A stretch of 64,000 bases of DNA, from positions 124,001-188,000 of the forward strand of contig DXFW01000002.1 of the NCBI GenBank assembly GCA_019114225.1, written 5' to 3'. The translations under genes and the position numbers were made by a program. Below, one piece after another: positions 8,642-17,524 of the stretch (position 1 is its first letter; every line of letters starts with the position of its first letter). The stretch comes from Candidatus Allofournierella pullicola. Its GTDB lineage: Bacteria; Bacillota; Clostridia; Oscillospirales; Ruminococcaceae. A model generated the notes under the pieces. That model saw only the letters and a list, made by a program, of their open reading frames with translations. It was not told the DNA's origin and searched no databases.

Positions 8642-9306
8642 TGGACGTGGCCGCGATCATGGCAAAGGTGGACCACACCCTGCTGAAACCCGAGGCCACC
8701 TGGGCCGACATCAAAAAGATCTGCGATGAGGCGATGGAATACCACACCGCTTCCATCTGTATCAACCCCTGCTTTGTGAAGCAGGCCGCCGAGTACATGA
8801 AGGGCGCTGTGCCGGTGTGCACGGTGATCGGTTTCCCCTTGGGCGCCACCGACACCGCCACCAAGGTGTTCGAGGCAAAGACCGCCATTGAGAACGGCGC
8901 GGAAGAAGTGGATATGGTCATCAACATCGGCCGCCTCAAGGCGGGCGACGTGGCCTATGTCACCGAAGAGATCGCCGCCATCAAGAAGGCGGTGGGCGAC
9001 CATGTGCTCAAGGTCATCATCGAGACCTGCCTGCTCACCGACGCTGAGAAGGAGACCATGTGCCAGGCGGTCATCGACGCCGGGGCCGACTTCATCAAGA
9101 CCAGCACCGGCTTTTCCACTGCCGGGGCCACCTTTGCGGACATCGAGCTGTTCGCCCGCTGCTGCGCGGGGCGCTGCAAGATCAAGGCCGCGGGCGGCAT
9201 TTCCACCCTGGACGACGCGGTGCGCTTCATCGAACTGGGCGCCGACCGTCTGGGCACCAGCCGCATGGTGAAGCTGGTGCAGGGCCTTTCCGGCGAGGGC
9301 TATTGA
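8638..9306 (+). CDS. deoC: Deoxyribose-phosphate aldolase
   Basis: DeoC reversibly cleaves 2-deoxyribose-5-phosphate to glyceraldehyde-3-phosphate and acetaldehyde in deoxynucleoside catabolism; it is a cytoplasmic TIM-barrel enzyme. At 222 residues it matches the family length. Visible signatures are KVDHTLLKP at the start, VCTVIGFPLG, EVDMVINIG, the Schiff-base lysine in FIKTSTGFS, and the second catalytic lysine in KAAGGIS. ATG at 8638 (followed by another ATG) has GGGAGG at 8623-8628 and overlaps the stop of the 48-residue peptide gene. No other deo genes are next to it; a terminator follows immediately. Confidence 0.97.
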   Translation: MMDVAAIMAKVDHTLLKPEATWADIKKICDEAMEYHTASICINPCFVKQAAEYMKGAVPVCTVIGFPLGATDTATKVFEAKTAIENGAEEVDMVINIGRLKAGDVAYVTEEIAAIKKAVGDHVLKVIIETCLLTDAEKETMCQAVIDAGADFIKTSTGFSTAGATFADIELFARCCAGRCKIKAAGGISTLDDAVRFIELGADRLGTSRMVKLVQGLSGEGY

Positions 9307-9326
9307 ACGCCGGTTCATAAGGGCTG

Positions 9327-9372
9327 AACGCCTCCCATATCCTTGTAAAAAAGGATATGGGAGGCGTTTTTT
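9327..9372 (+). terminator. deoC terminator that also contains the ribosome site of the next gene
   Basis: An 18-bp perfect stem (9327-9344 with 9351-9368), loop GTAAAA, followed by six T (9367-9372). The right arm contains GGGAGG (9359-9364), correctly spaced for the ATG at 9375. Confidence 0.92.
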
Positions 9373-9374
9373 GC

Positions 9375-10127
9375 ATGCTGTACGCAATGATGGCCACCAC
9401 GCTGGCGGGCCTTGCCACGGCGCTGGGCGGCGCGCTGGGGGCACTGTACCGTCCCGGGCGGCAGGGCATGGCTTTTTCCATGGGCTTCGGGGCGGGGATC
9501 ATGGTGGCCATCAGCCTGATGGATATGCTGCCGGCGGCTCTGGGCCGGTATCTTGCGGCGTTCTGTCCGCTGCGGGCGGGGGCGATGGCGGCAAGCCTTG
9601 TGCTGCTGGGGCTGGCGGCGGGCTGGCTGCTGGAAAGAGTGCTGCCGGAGGAAACAGCGCTTGCCGGCGAGGAGGGAAGAGTGCTGCGCAGCGCCCTGAT
9701 CACCGCGCTGGCGCTGGTGGGCCACAACCTGCCCGAGGGGGTGATGACCCTGTTCGCCTCGCTGGAGGACCCGGAAGTGGGGACGCGGCTGGCGGTGGCC
9801 ATCGGCCTGCACAACCTGCCGGAAGGTCTGGCGGTGGCGCTGCCGGTGTTTTATGCCACGGGCAGCCGGGGCCGGGCCTTCCTGGCGGCGCTGGCCTCGG
9901 GGCTGGCGGAGCCTGCGGGCGCGCTGCTGGCCTTCGGGGCGCTGGGCGGACACATCACAGTGGGCCTTGTCACCGGCATGGCGGCGCTGGTGAGCGGCGT
10001 GATGTGCTGGGTGAGCACGGCGCAGCTTCTGCCCACCGCATTGTCCCTGGGCAGAAAGGAGACTGCGGCGGCGGGCTTCGGCGCGGGCCTTTTGGTGATG
10101 ACCCTTGGAATCGCACTGCTTTCGTGA
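9375..10127 (+). CDS. ZIP-family divalent metal transporter
   Basis: This 250-residue membrane protein has about eight hydrophobic segments. Two copies of HNLPEG (in VGHNLPEGV and LHNLPEGLA) form the paired metal-binding helices typical of ZIP/ZupT transporters, which move zinc and other divalent ions into the cytoplasm. I place the start at ATG 9375, ten bases after GGGAGG. An in-frame ATG at 9357 lies inside the deoC terminator and has no ribosome site. The gene begins three bases after the T-run of that terminator, so there is no room for an ordinary promoter between them. It ends shortly before a lipoprotein gene that has its own promoter. Confidence 0.88.
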   Translation: MLYAMMATTLAGLATALGGALGALYRPGRQGMAFSMGFGAGIMVAISLMDMLPAALGRYLAAFCPLRAGAMAASLVLLGLAAGWLLERVLPEETALAGEEGRVLRSALITALALVGHNLPEGVMTLFASLEDPEVGTRLAVAIGLHNLPEGLAVALPVFYATGSRGRAFLAALASGLAEPAGALLAFGALGGHITVGLVTGMAALVSGVMCWVSTAQLLPTALSLGRKETAAAGFGAGLLVMTLGIALLS

Positions 10128-10133
10128 TATAAT
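10105..10133 (+). promoter_or_regulatory. Promoter of the lipoprotein/two-component unit
   Basis: TTGGAA (10105-10110), 17-base spacer, TATAAT (10128-10133). The -35 lies inside the end of the ZIP transporter gene. Confidence 0.8.
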
Positions 10134-10165
10134 AAACTTCGTATATACAAAAGGGGGTGGCAGCC

Positions 10166-11443
10166 GTGCGATGGTTCAAAGGAGCCGCTGCGCTGGCGGC
10201 GGTGTGTCTGCTGGCCGGGTGCGGTGCCGCGCCCGCCGGCGTGGAAGACCTGCTGCGCGCGCCTCAGCTGGACGGCCAGCAGAACGAGGTGGAAAAAGCG
10301 CTCATCGCCTATCTGGGCGAGACGCCGCAGATGAAATATCCCACCACCGGCGAGAACCTTTCCCCCTTCGTTTTTGACGATTGGGACGGCGACGGCGACA
10401 CCGACGCCGCCGCGCTTTATGTGAGCACGGCCAAAGGGCAGAACGTCCACCTGGCGGTGCTGGAGACCGTGAACGGCGAATGGGCGGTGACCCAGGAGCG
10501 GGAGGGCCTCGCCACCTCGGTGGAGAGCATCGAGACCGCCAGCCTGCGGGGCGCCGAAGGCACCCAGCTGCTGGTGGGCTATGCCGCCGCCTCGGGGGAG
10601 AAGTACCTGGCGGTCTATTCCTATCAGAACGAGACCCTCAACGAGGTGTTCCACCAGTCCTATTCCCAGTATGAACTGCGGGACATCAGCGGCAGCGGCG
10701 GCAACGACCTGGTCATCATCGGCCCCGAGACCGACAGCGGCCTGCAGCTGCAAATGCTCACCGCCCAGGACGGCCAGTTCACCCCGGTAATGCCGCCTCT
10801 GGCCGTGGGCAACCAGTTCACCAGCTGCGAAGGTCTCTACACCAGCAAAGGCGACGACGGCAGCTATTACCTCATTCTGGACGGCCAGACCGGCAACGCC
10901 AACAGCCTGGCCAGCATGATCCTTTACTACGACGCGCGCCAGCAGCAGCTGGTGACCTATCATCCCATCACGGTGAACGACCTGTTCACCGCCACCCAGC
11001 GGTATTCCAGCCTGCTCAAAAGCCAGGACATCGACGGCGACGGCGCGGTGGAGATCCCCGTGCAGCTGGACGGTTCCGGCATGGAAAATCTGGCGGTGAA
11101 CCGGCTGAGCTTTGTGGCCTGGATGGATTACACCACCGAGTACGACCAGGTGAAGAGCTTCGGCGTGGCCGACCTGGAATACGGCTATTATCTGGAACTT
11201 CCCCGGGAATGGCAGGGGCAGATCATGCTCACCGACGGCGACGAGCCGGACAGCTGGCAGGTGCGCAGCGCCGACGGCGAGACCCTGCAGCTCACGGTGC
11301 GGGTGGTGAGCCCCAACGCCTCCCAGAACGGCGGCTACTTCCTGCTGGGCAATCTGGGCGCTCAGAAGGTGCAGGCAAGGCTGGGCATGGCGGAGCCGCA
11401 GGCCCAGTCCGGCGACCTGATCCGGGGCTTCCGGCTGCTGTGA
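10166..11443 (+). CDS. Lipoprotein with Asp-rich VCBS/FG-GAP-like repeats
   Basis: A signal peptide ends in a lipobox (LLAGC), so the protein should be lipid-anchored on the outside of the membrane. The body holds calcium-loop-like motifs DWDGDGDTD (near residue 72) and DIDGDGAVE (near 287), as in VCBS or FG-GAP beta-propeller repeats; nothing enzymatic is recognised. I prefer GTG 10166, eight bases after AAGGGGG; an in-frame GTG at 10157 overlaps that ribosome site. It is 58 bases upstream of a response regulator and histidine kinase, so it may be the surface partner that feeds the sensor, but this is inferred from position only. Length is 425 residues. Confidence 0.75.
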   Translation: MRWFKGAAALAAVCLLAGCGAAPAGVEDLLRAPQLDGQQNEVEKALIAYLGETPQMKYPTTGENLSPFVFDDWDGDGDTDAAALYVSTAKGQNVHLAVLETVNGEWAVTQEREGLATSVESIETASLRGAEGTQLLVGYAAASGEKYLAVYSYQNETLNEVFHQSYSQYELRDISGSGGNDLVIIGPETDSGLQLQMLTAQDGQFTPVMPPLAVGNQFTSCEGLYTSKGDDGSYYLILDGQTGNANSLASMILYYDARQQQLVTYHPITVNDLFTATQRYSSLLKSQDIDGDGAVEIPVQLDGSGMENLAVNRLSFVAWMDYTTEYDQVKSFGVADLEYGYYLELPREWQGQIMLTDGDEPDSWQVRSADGETLQLTVRVVSPNASQNGGYFLLGNLGAQKVQARLGMAEPQAQSGDLIRGFRLL

Positions 11444-11501
11444 GCACAGCCAAAAGACGTGACGTGACGGGCCTCAGGGCCTGTTTAAAGGAGGTCAAAC
11501 C

Positions 11502-12200
11502 ATGAGACGAGTTCTTGTAGTGGAAGATGAGGACAGCATCCGCGAGCTGATCGCCCTCAACCTGCGCATGGCAGACTACGAGGTGCTGGAGGCGGAAAGC
11601 GCCGAAAAGGGCCTGGCACTGCTGGGCAGCGAAGGCGGCTGCGACGCCGCGGTGCTGGATGTGATGTTGCCCGGCATGAACGGTTTCTCTCTGTGCGAGG
11701 CCATCCGCCGGGACGACGCCAACATCGGGATCATCATCCTCAGCGCCAAGAGCATGGAGCAGGACAAGATCCGCGGCCTGTCCATCGGGGCGGACGACTA
11801 TATGACCAAGCCCTTCAGTGTGTCGGAGCTGCTGGCCCGTATCGACGCGCTCTGCCGCCGGGTGCAGCGCACCGGCCAGGCCCCCGCCGAGGCGGACGAC
11901 TCCCGTCTGGTGAGCGGCCAGTTCGTGCTGGACCAGAAGAGCCGTGTGCTTTACAAAAAGGGCGAGCCCATCGACCTGACCCAGGTGGAGTTCCAGATCA
12001 TGGAGCTGTTCTTCCAGAATCCCGGCACCGCCCTGGTGCGGGAAAAGATCCTGGAAGGCGTGTGGGGCGAAAATTACTACGGCGACGTGAAGATCGTGGA
12101 CGTGAACATCCGCCGCCTGCGCATGAAGATCGAGGACGAGCCCTCCAGCCCCAAGCACATCCTCACCGTCTGGGGCTATGGCTACCGCTGGAACGGCTAA
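11502..12200 (+). CDS. OmpR/PhoB-family response regulator
   Basis: The receiver domain (1-120) has the acidic pocket VEDED, phospho-acceptor Asp53 in VLDVMLPGMNG, and Lys103 in MTKPFS. The C-terminal winged-helix domain includes LTQVEFQIMELF and ends in WGYGYRW, diagnostic of the PhoB type. At 232 residues it has normal length. AAAGGAGG lies just upstream of the ATG. It is followed 36 bases later by its presumed cognate kinase. The output genes are unknown; the neighbouring lipoprotein and the downstream DUF1385 gene are possible targets. Confidence 0.95.
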   Translation: MRRVLVVEDEDSIRELIALNLRMADYEVLEAESAEKGLALLGSEGGCDAAVLDVMLPGMNGFSLCEAIRRDDANIGIIILSAKSMEQDKIRGLSIGADDYMTKPFSVSELLARIDALCRRVQRTGQAPAEADDSRLVSGQFVLDQKSRVLYKKGEPIDLTQVEFQIMELFFQNPGTALVREKILEGVWGENYYGDVKIVDVNIRRLRMKIEDEPSSPKHILTVWGYGYRWNG

Positions 12201-12236
12201 AAGCCGGACCCCATCTGCGCAGAAAGGAGGCGGGCT

Positions 12237-13724
12237 GTGAGCAGTATCACCCGACGCTGGCTGCGGGGCAGCCTGCTTGTGACCCTGCTGCTGGTGGCCC
12301 TGGCGGAAGGGCTTTTCATCTATGCCACTTATTCCAGTTATTACAACGGTGTGCGGCAGGCCATCCTCAGCCGTATCTCCAGCATTTCCGGCCAGCTGAA
12401 CATCGTCACCGGCGCAAACCCCGCGCTCACGGCCTCCAGCCGCAGCCAGCTGCTGCACCGGGCGGTGGAGCAGTTTGACGCCAAGGATAAATTCGAGTTC
12501 ATGCTGCTGGATTCCTCCGGCCAGCCGCTCATCACCTCCTCGGGCGCTGTGGTGCGCTATGACGCGGCGCCGGAGGACTTCACCCGTGCCCTTTCGGGCA
12601 GCAGCGGCCAGGGAGAAATGATCTACACCGACGCCAGCGGCCACCGGGTAATGGCCATCACGGTGCTGGTGCCCTACGCCTGCGAGGACGCCGCCGCCAT
12701 GCGCATGCTCACCAGCCTGGCGCTGGTGGATGAGGCGCTGACGCGGCAGGTGCTGCTGGCGCTGGGGGTGGGCGCGCTGATTCTGGTGTTCACCGTCTGG
12801 AGCGGCCTGTTCTTTGTGGGCAGTATCGTCAAGCCGGTGCACCAGATCGAGGAGGCCGCCACGGCCATCGCCCGGGGCGATCTGTCGGTGCGGCTGCCCG
12901 ACACCCCTTACGACGACGAGATCGGCCGGCTGTGCCAGCGGATCAACGAGATGGCGGGCGAGCTGAGCAAGACCGAGCGAATGCAGAATGAGTTCATCAG
13001 TTCGGTGAGCCACGAGCTGCGCACCCCCCTCACCAGCATTCGGGGCTGGGTGGAGACCATTGCCGCCATCCGCGACCCGGAGGACGAAAACTACCGCAAG
13101 GGCCTGTCTATCATCGGCCAGGAGACCGACCGCCTCTACACCATGGTGGAAGAGCTGCTCAGCTTTTCCCGGCTGCAGAGCGGCATCAAGCTGGAATGCC
13201 AGCGGCTGGACCTGGTGGCGGAGGTCACCGACGCGGCCCTGTTCATGCAGCCCCGGATCGAAAAAGAAGGGCTGCGCCTTGTCTATGAGGAGCCGGAGCT
13301 GCCGCTGCCCATCTGGGCGGACCCCGCCCGGCTGCGCCAGGTGTTCGTCAACGTGCTGGACAACGCCGTCAAATACTCCTGCCGGGGCGGCGCCATCACC
13401 ATCGACCTTTTGCAGGAAGGCGAAAACGCCTATGTCACCATCACCGACCAGGGCCGGGGCATTCTGCCCGAGGACCTGGAAAACGTCAAGCTCAAGTTCT
13501 TCAAGGGCAAGGGCGCGGTGCGGGGCAGCGGGATCGGCCTTGCGGTGGTGGACGAGATCATGACCGCCCTGGACGGCTCGGCGGACATCGACTCCCAGCC
13601 CGGGGTGGGCACCACCGTCACCCTGCGGCTGCCGCTGTACCGGCCTGCCCACGGGGCGGAGACAGGCCCCCGGCCGGAACCGGCAAAAACAGAAAACGCA
13701 CGGGCGGAACAGCCCGGACAGTAA
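12237..13724 (+). CDS. Membrane sensor histidine kinase (PhoR/ResE type)
   Basis: Two membrane helices (about 11-32 and 172-194) flank an extracytoplasmic sensor region of ~140 residues. A HAMP domain (195-247) and a HisKA domain with His259 in SVSHELRTPL follow. The ATPase domain has the N box DNAVKYS, the G1 box DQGRGI and the G2 box GSGIGLAVV, all intact. GTG start with AAAGGAGG at 7-8 bases. It should autophosphorylate and pass phosphate to the regulator encoded just upstream. The C-terminal ~30 residues are hydrophilic and low-complexity. Signal unknown. Confidence 0.94.
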   Translation: MSSITRRWLRGSLLVTLLLVALAEGLFIYATYSSYYNGVRQAILSRISSISGQLNIVTGANPALTASSRSQLLHRAVEQFDAKDKFEFMLLDSSGQPLITSSGAVVRYDAAPEDFTRALSGSSGQGEMIYTDASGHRVMAITVLVPYACEDAAAMRMLTSLALVDEALTRQVLLALGVGALILVFTVWSGLFFVGSIVKPVHQIEEAATAIARGDLSVRLPDTPYDDEIGRLCQRINEMAGELSKTERMQNEFISSVSHELRTPLTSIRGWVETIAAIRDPEDENYRKGLSIIGQETDRLYTMVEELLSFSRLQSGIKLECQRLDLVAEVTDAALFMQPRIEKEGLRLVYEEPELPLPIWADPARLRQVFVNVLDNAVKYSCRGGAITIDLLQEGENAYVTITDQGRGILPEDLENVKLKFFKGKGAVRGSGIGLAVVDEIMTALDGSADIDSQPGVGTTVTLRLPLYRPAHGAETGPRPEPAKTENARAEQPGQ

Positions 13725-13733
13725 AGGAGAACC

Positions 13734-14666
13734 ATGGAAAAACCAAAGGAATGTTTCAAGACCAGCGTGGGCGGCCAGGCCCTGATGGAAGGCATTATGA
13801 TGCGCGGCCCCGAAAAGATCTGCGTGGCGGTGCGCCGGCCTGACGGCACGCTGGACATGACCTATGAAGATGTGAAACACCATCGCTGGCAGAAGATCCC
13901 CCTGGTGCGGGGCGCGGCCGCGATGATCGAAAATCTGGTGCTGGGCTACCGCTACCTCATGCACTCCGCCGAGGTCAGCATGCCCGACGAGGCCGAAGCC
14001 GAGCCCGGCCGCTTTGAAAAATGGCTCACGGAACACACCGGCCCCGCGGTCCAGAACTTTTTCATGGCGCTGGCGGCGGTGTGCGGCGGGCTTTTGGCCA
14101 TCGTGCTGTTCATGGTGCTGCCCACCGCCATCGTGGGCCTTGTGGACAGCTTTGTTCCCCTGGGCTGGGGCAAGGTGCTGCTGGAGGGCCTGCTCAAGAT
14201 CGCCCTCTTTGTGGGCTACCTGTTTCTCTGCACCCGCATGAAGGAAATACACCGGGTGTTCGAGTACCACGGCGCCGAACACAAGACCATCGCCTGCTAT
14301 GAGGCAGGGGAGGAGCTCACCGTGGAGAACGTGCGCCGCCACCGGCGGTTCCATCCCCGGTGCGGCACCAGCTTTATGATCCTGGTGCTCATCGTCAGCA
14401 TTCTGCTGTTCAGCGTGCTGCCCTGGAGCAGCACCGGCCTGCGGGTGGTGTTCAAACTTCTTCTGCTGCCTGCGGTGATGGGCGTCAGCTATGAGCTCAT
14501 CAAGCTGGCCGGCCGCTGCGATAACCTGTTCACCCGCATTATCAGCGCGCCGGGCCTGTGGCTCCAGCGGCTGACCACCTTTGAGCCGGACGACTCCATG
14601 ATCGAGGTGGCCATCGCCGCCGTGCTTCCCGTTCTGCCCGAACATCCGGACGAGGCCAAGTGGTGA
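13734..14666 (+). CDS. yqhQ: DUF1385 (YqhQ-like) membrane protein
   Basis: The start GGQALMEGIMMRGP is the signature of the DUF1385/YqhQ family, described as putative metal-dependent enzymes of unknown function. Four hydrophobic stretches are seen (roughly 105-135, 145-165, 215-235 and 240-260). A conserved EYHGAEHKTI motif and RFHPRCGTSF lie between them and could bind metal through His and Cys. The 310-residue length is normal. It begins ten bases after the kinase stop and overlaps prmC by seven bases, a gene pair common in Firmicutes. Confidence 0.9.
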   Translation: MEKPKECFKTSVGGQALMEGIMMRGPEKICVAVRRPDGTLDMTYEDVKHHRWQKIPLVRGAAAMIENLVLGYRYLMHSAEVSMPDEAEAEPGRFEKWLTEHTGPAVQNFFMALAAVCGGLLAIVLFMVLPTAIVGLVDSFVPLGWGKVLLEGLLKIALFVGYLFLCTRMKEIHRVFEYHGAEHKTIACYEAGEELTVENVRRHRRFHPRCGTSFMILVLIVSILLFSVLPWSSTGLRVVFKLLLLPAVMGVSYELIKLAGRCDNLFTRIISAPGLWLQRLTTFEPDDSMIEVAIAAVLPVLPEHPDEAKW

Positions 14667-15517
14667 GGGCGCGGCAGGCCTTTGACTCCGTGCGCCGGCG
14701 GCTGGAAGCCGCGGGTGTGGAGGACGCCGCCTTCGACGCAGGCGTGCTGGTGGAAACACAGGCGGGGGAAGGCTGGCGCTGGCAGGACCCGGACCTGGAC
14801 GAGACCGCCCTGGCCCGGCTGGAAGAACTGGCCGCCCGCCGCGCCGCCCGGGAACCGCTTCAATACATTCTGGGCCGCTGGCCCTTTTTGGATTTTGAAC
14901 TGGCGGTGGGGCCGGGGGTGCTCTGTCCCCGGGCAGACACCGAACTGCTGGCGGAAGAAGGGGCAAAGCGCCTGGCGGGCAAAAGCAGCCCGGCGGTGCT
15001 GGACCTCTGCGCCGGAAGCGGCTGCGTGGGCCTGGGCGTCAAGCGCCTGTGCCCTGCCGCCCGGGTCACCTGTCTGGAAAAAAGCCCGGACGCCTTTCGG
15101 TATCTGGAACGGAATGCCGCGTCGGCCCTGCCCGGCTTTGACGGGACCCGCCCCGCCGTGACCTGCGTGCAGGGGGATGTGTTCGAATACCAGCGGCGGC
15201 TGGCCCCGGAAAGCCTCGACCTCATTCTCTCCAATCCCCCTTACGTCACCGACGAAGAAATGGAGCGGCTGGACCCGGAGGTGCGCCGGGAACCGGCCAT
15301 GGCCCTGCGGGCCGACCGGGAGGGCCTTGCCTTCTATGAGCACATCGCCCCGGCTTACCTGCCGGCCCTTCGCCCCGGCGGCTGGCTGGCGGTGGAGATC
15401 GGCTGGAAGCAGGGCGTGGTCGTGCAGGCCATCTTCCGGGCAGCAGGCTACGAAGCGGTGGCGTGTATCCCCGATCTGGAAGGCCGCGACCGGGTAGTTG
15501 CAGGTAAAAAGCCTTGA
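14660..15517 (+). CDS. prmC: Peptide chain release factor N5-glutamine methyltransferase
   Basis: PrmC methylates the Gln of the GGQ motif in release factors RF1/RF2 using S-adenosylmethionine. The N-terminal helical domain is followed by PLQYILGRWPF, the SAM-binding loop LDLCAGSGCVGLG, and the catalytic NPPYV that binds the substrate glutamine. At 285 residues it has the family length. GTG at 14660 overlaps the end of the DUF1385 gene; a second GTG at 14663 is equally possible. No prfA is adjacent in this window. Confidence 0.92.
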   Translation: MVRARQAFDSVRRRLEAAGVEDAAFDAGVLVETQAGEGWRWQDPDLDETALARLEELAARRAAREPLQYILGRWPFLDFELAVGPGVLCPRADTELLAEEGAKRLAGKSSPAVLDLCAGSGCVGLGVKRLCPAARVTCLEKSPDAFRYLERNAASALPGFDGTRPAVTCVQGDVFEYQRRLAPESLDLILSNPPYVTDEEMERLDPEVRREPAMALRADREGLAFYEHIAPAYLPALRPGGWLAVEIGWKQGVVVQAIFRAAGYEAVACIPDLEGRDRVVAGKKP

Positions 15518-15550
15518 AATGGGACATAAAAAGGATGATACCCGGGCATT

Positions 15551-15569
15551 TTACAACTAATGGTTGTAA
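15551..15569. promoter_or_regulatory. Palindrome overlapping the recA -35 box (possible operator)
   Basis: TTACAAC and GTTGTAA are perfect 7-base inverted repeats separated by TAATG. The right half covers the -35 hexamer. It does not match the Gram-positive LexA box (GAAC-N4-GTTC). Confidence 0.45.
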
Positions 15570-15592
15570 ACACCGGGGCCATCGTGTATAAT
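15564..15592 (+). promoter_or_regulatory. recA promoter
   Basis: TTGTAA (15564-15569), 17-base spacer, perfect TATAAT (15587-15592), about 75 bases upstream of the recA start. Confidence 0.85.
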
Positions 15593-15668
15593 AAGCACAG
15601 ATGTTATAACGAAGCGGCCCGGGGGCAAAGCGGCCCCGGAGACGCGCAGACAAGGAGTTTTGAAGGAT

Positions 15669-16820
15669 ATGGCAGAGAAGAAGGCGGCAATGGCCTCCCC
15701 GGAGAAAAAGAGCGCGGCCAGCAAGAAGGACGCGCTGGAAACGGCGCTGGCCCAGATCGAAAAACAGTTCGGCAAGGGCGCGGTGATGAAGCTGGGGGCC
15801 AACGTGGCCATGAAGGTGGACGCCATCAGCACCGGCAGCCTTTCGCTGGACATTGCCCTGGGCGTGGGCGGCGTGCCCCGCGGGCGTGTGGTGGAGGTCT
15901 ACGGCCCTGAATCCAGCGGCAAGACCACCCTGGCCCTGCACGTTCTGGCCGAGGCCCAGAAGCAGGGGGGCGAAGTTGCCTTCATCGACGTGGAGCATGC
16001 TCTGGACCCGGTCTATGCCCAGGCCCTCGGCGTGGACATCGACAGCCTGCTGGTCAGCCAGCCGGACACCGGCGAGCAGGCTCTGGAAATTTGCGAAGCT
16101 CTGGTGCGCAGCGGCGCCATTGACGCCATCGTCATCGACTCGGTGGCCGCCATGGTGCCCCGGGCGGAGATCGAGGGCGAGATGGGCGATTCCCACGTGG
16201 GCCTGCAGGCCCGCCTGATGAGCCAGGCCCTGCGCAAGCTCACCGGCGTCATCGGCAAGACCAACACCGTGGCCATCTTCATCAACCAGCTGCGCGAGAA
16301 GGTGGGCGTGGTCTACGGCAACCCCGAGGTCACTGCCGGCGGCCGGGCGCTGAAATACTATTCCAGCGTGCGTATCGACGTGCGCCGTATCGAGGGCCTG
16401 AAGGACTCTTCCGGCCAGTTCATCGGCAACCGCACCCGCGCCAAGGTGGTCAAGAACAAGGTGGCGCCTCCCTTCCGTGAGGCCGAGTTCGACATCATGT
16501 TCGGCGAGGGGATCAGCAAGGTGGGCGAGGTGCTGGACCTGGGCGCCAAGCTGGGCGTTGTGCAGAAGAGCGGCGCCTGGTTCAACTACGGCGAGACCCG
16601 CCTGGGCCAGGGCCGCGACAACGCCAAGACCTTCCTGAAAGAAAACCCCGCCATCATGGCGGAGATTGAGGCGCTGGTGCGCGCCAACGCCGACAAACTG
16701 CTGGCCGCCGGCAAAAAGCCGGTGAAGGGCGGCATTACCCCGGTGTCGGCTCCCGCGGCCCCCACCATCGCGCCGGCCAAGGGCGGCGACGAGGATCTGG
16801 ACATCATGGTGGAGGACTGA
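15669..16820 (+). CDS. recA: Recombinase RecA
   Basis: RecA coats single-stranded DNA, drives strand exchange and triggers LexA cleavage. Walker [11 protein letters not shown], Walker [12 protein letters not shown], the L1/L2 DNA-binding region and [15 protein letters not shown] are all present. Length is 383 residues. ATG 15669 is preferred: AAGGAG at 15652-15657 lies 11 bases away, while the in-frame TTG at 15660 is too close to it. The N-terminus carries an extra Lys/Ala-rich stretch of about 20 residues, and the C-terminus ends in the usual acidic tail. recX follows ten bases after the stop. Confidence 0.98.
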   Translation: MAEKKAAMASPEKKSAASKKDALETALAQIEKQFGKGAVMKLGANVAMKVDAISTGSLSLDIALGVGGVPRGRVVEVYGPESSGKTTLALHVLAEAQKQGGEVAFIDVEHALDPVYAQALGVDIDSLLVSQPDTGEQALEICEALVRSGAIDAIVIDSVAAMVPRAEIEGEMGDSHVGLQARLMSQALRKLTGVIGKTNTVAIFINQLREKVGVVYGNPEVTAGGRALKYYSSVRIDVRRIEGLKDSSGQFIGNRTRAKVVKNKVAPPFREAEFDIMFGEGISKVGEVLDLGAKLGVVQKSGAWFNYGETRLGQGRDNAKTFLKENPAIMAEIEALVRANADKLLAAGKKPVKGGITPVSAPAAPTIAPAKGGDEDLDIMVED

Positions 16821-16830
16821 GACGCGCCCC

Positions 16831-17496
16831 ATGCAGACCACCATCACCCGTATCAGCCGCACAAAGAAAGGGCGGTTCGCCCTGTTCTGCGACAGCGGCT
16901 TTCTCTTCAGCGTGGACGACGAGACCTTTTTTGGCGAACATCTGGCGGAGGGCATGACGCTGGACGACGCCGAACTGGATGAGCTGCTGCGCAAAAGCGA
17001 CGCCCGCCGCGCCAAGGACAAGGCGCTGGGCTATCTCGCCGCCCGGGAACATGCCTCCGGCGAATTGTTCCAAAAACTCTGCCGGGACTTCGACGAGCAC
17101 ACCGCCGCCGCGGCGGTGGCCAAAATGGACGAGCTGGGCCTGCTGGACGACGGCGCCTTTGCACGGAGGGCCGCCGAGTGGCTGCTGAGCAAAAACAAGT
17201 CCCGCAGCGAGATCTTGCGCTGGATGGACGGGCGGGGCGTTGACCGGGAACTTGCCCGGCAAACCCTGGAACAGCTTTTTGAAGAACGTCAGGCGGACGC
17301 GCCGGAGGGCCTTGGGCCGGACGGCGCGGCCGCGCTGTGTCTTGTGGAAAAACAGTACGCCGCAAAGCTGGCGGCGGGAAAAAAACAAAACGTGCTGGCG
17401 GCCTTGGCCCGCCGGGGCTTTTCCTCCGGCGACGCCCGCCGGGCGGTGGAGCTCTGGCTGGAAGAGCACCCCGCCGACGGGGAAGAAGACCTGTGA
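16831..17496 (+). CDS. recX: RecA regulator RecX
   Basis: RecX binds RecA filaments and limits their activity. The protein (221 residues) has the tandem three-helix repeats of the family, visible as AKDKALGYLAAREH, AVAKMDELGLLDDGAFARR and LARQTLEQLF. Its position directly after recA with a ten-base gap supports the call. The N-terminal ~45 residues form the beta-rich extension found in Firmicute RecX proteins. The last ten residues are acidic. Confidence 0.92.
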   Translation: MQTTITRISRTKKGRFALFCDSGFLFSVDDETFFGEHLAEGMTLDDAELDELLRKSDARRAKDKALGYLAAREHASGELFQKLCRDFDEHTAAAAVAKMDELGLLDDGAFARRAAEWLLSKNKSRSEILRWMDGRGVDRELARQTLEQLFEERQADAPEGLGPDGAAALCLVEKQYAAKLAAGKKQNVLAALARRGFSSGDARRAVELWLEEHPADGEEDL

Positions 17497-17524
17497 AGCA
17501 CGGCAAAACAAAAGGAGAACGCAT

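Noticed and set aside
11292-14966. Reverse-strand open frame of 1224 codons across the two-component and yqhQ genes
   Set aside because: It mirrors strongly supported forward genes with full motifs. Its product is low-complexity His/Gly/Gln-rich, as expected from the opposite strand of GC-rich coding DNA.
15551-15569. LexA (SOS) box at recA
   Set aside because: The inverted repeat does not carry GAAC-N4-GTTC; kept only as an unassigned operator candidate.
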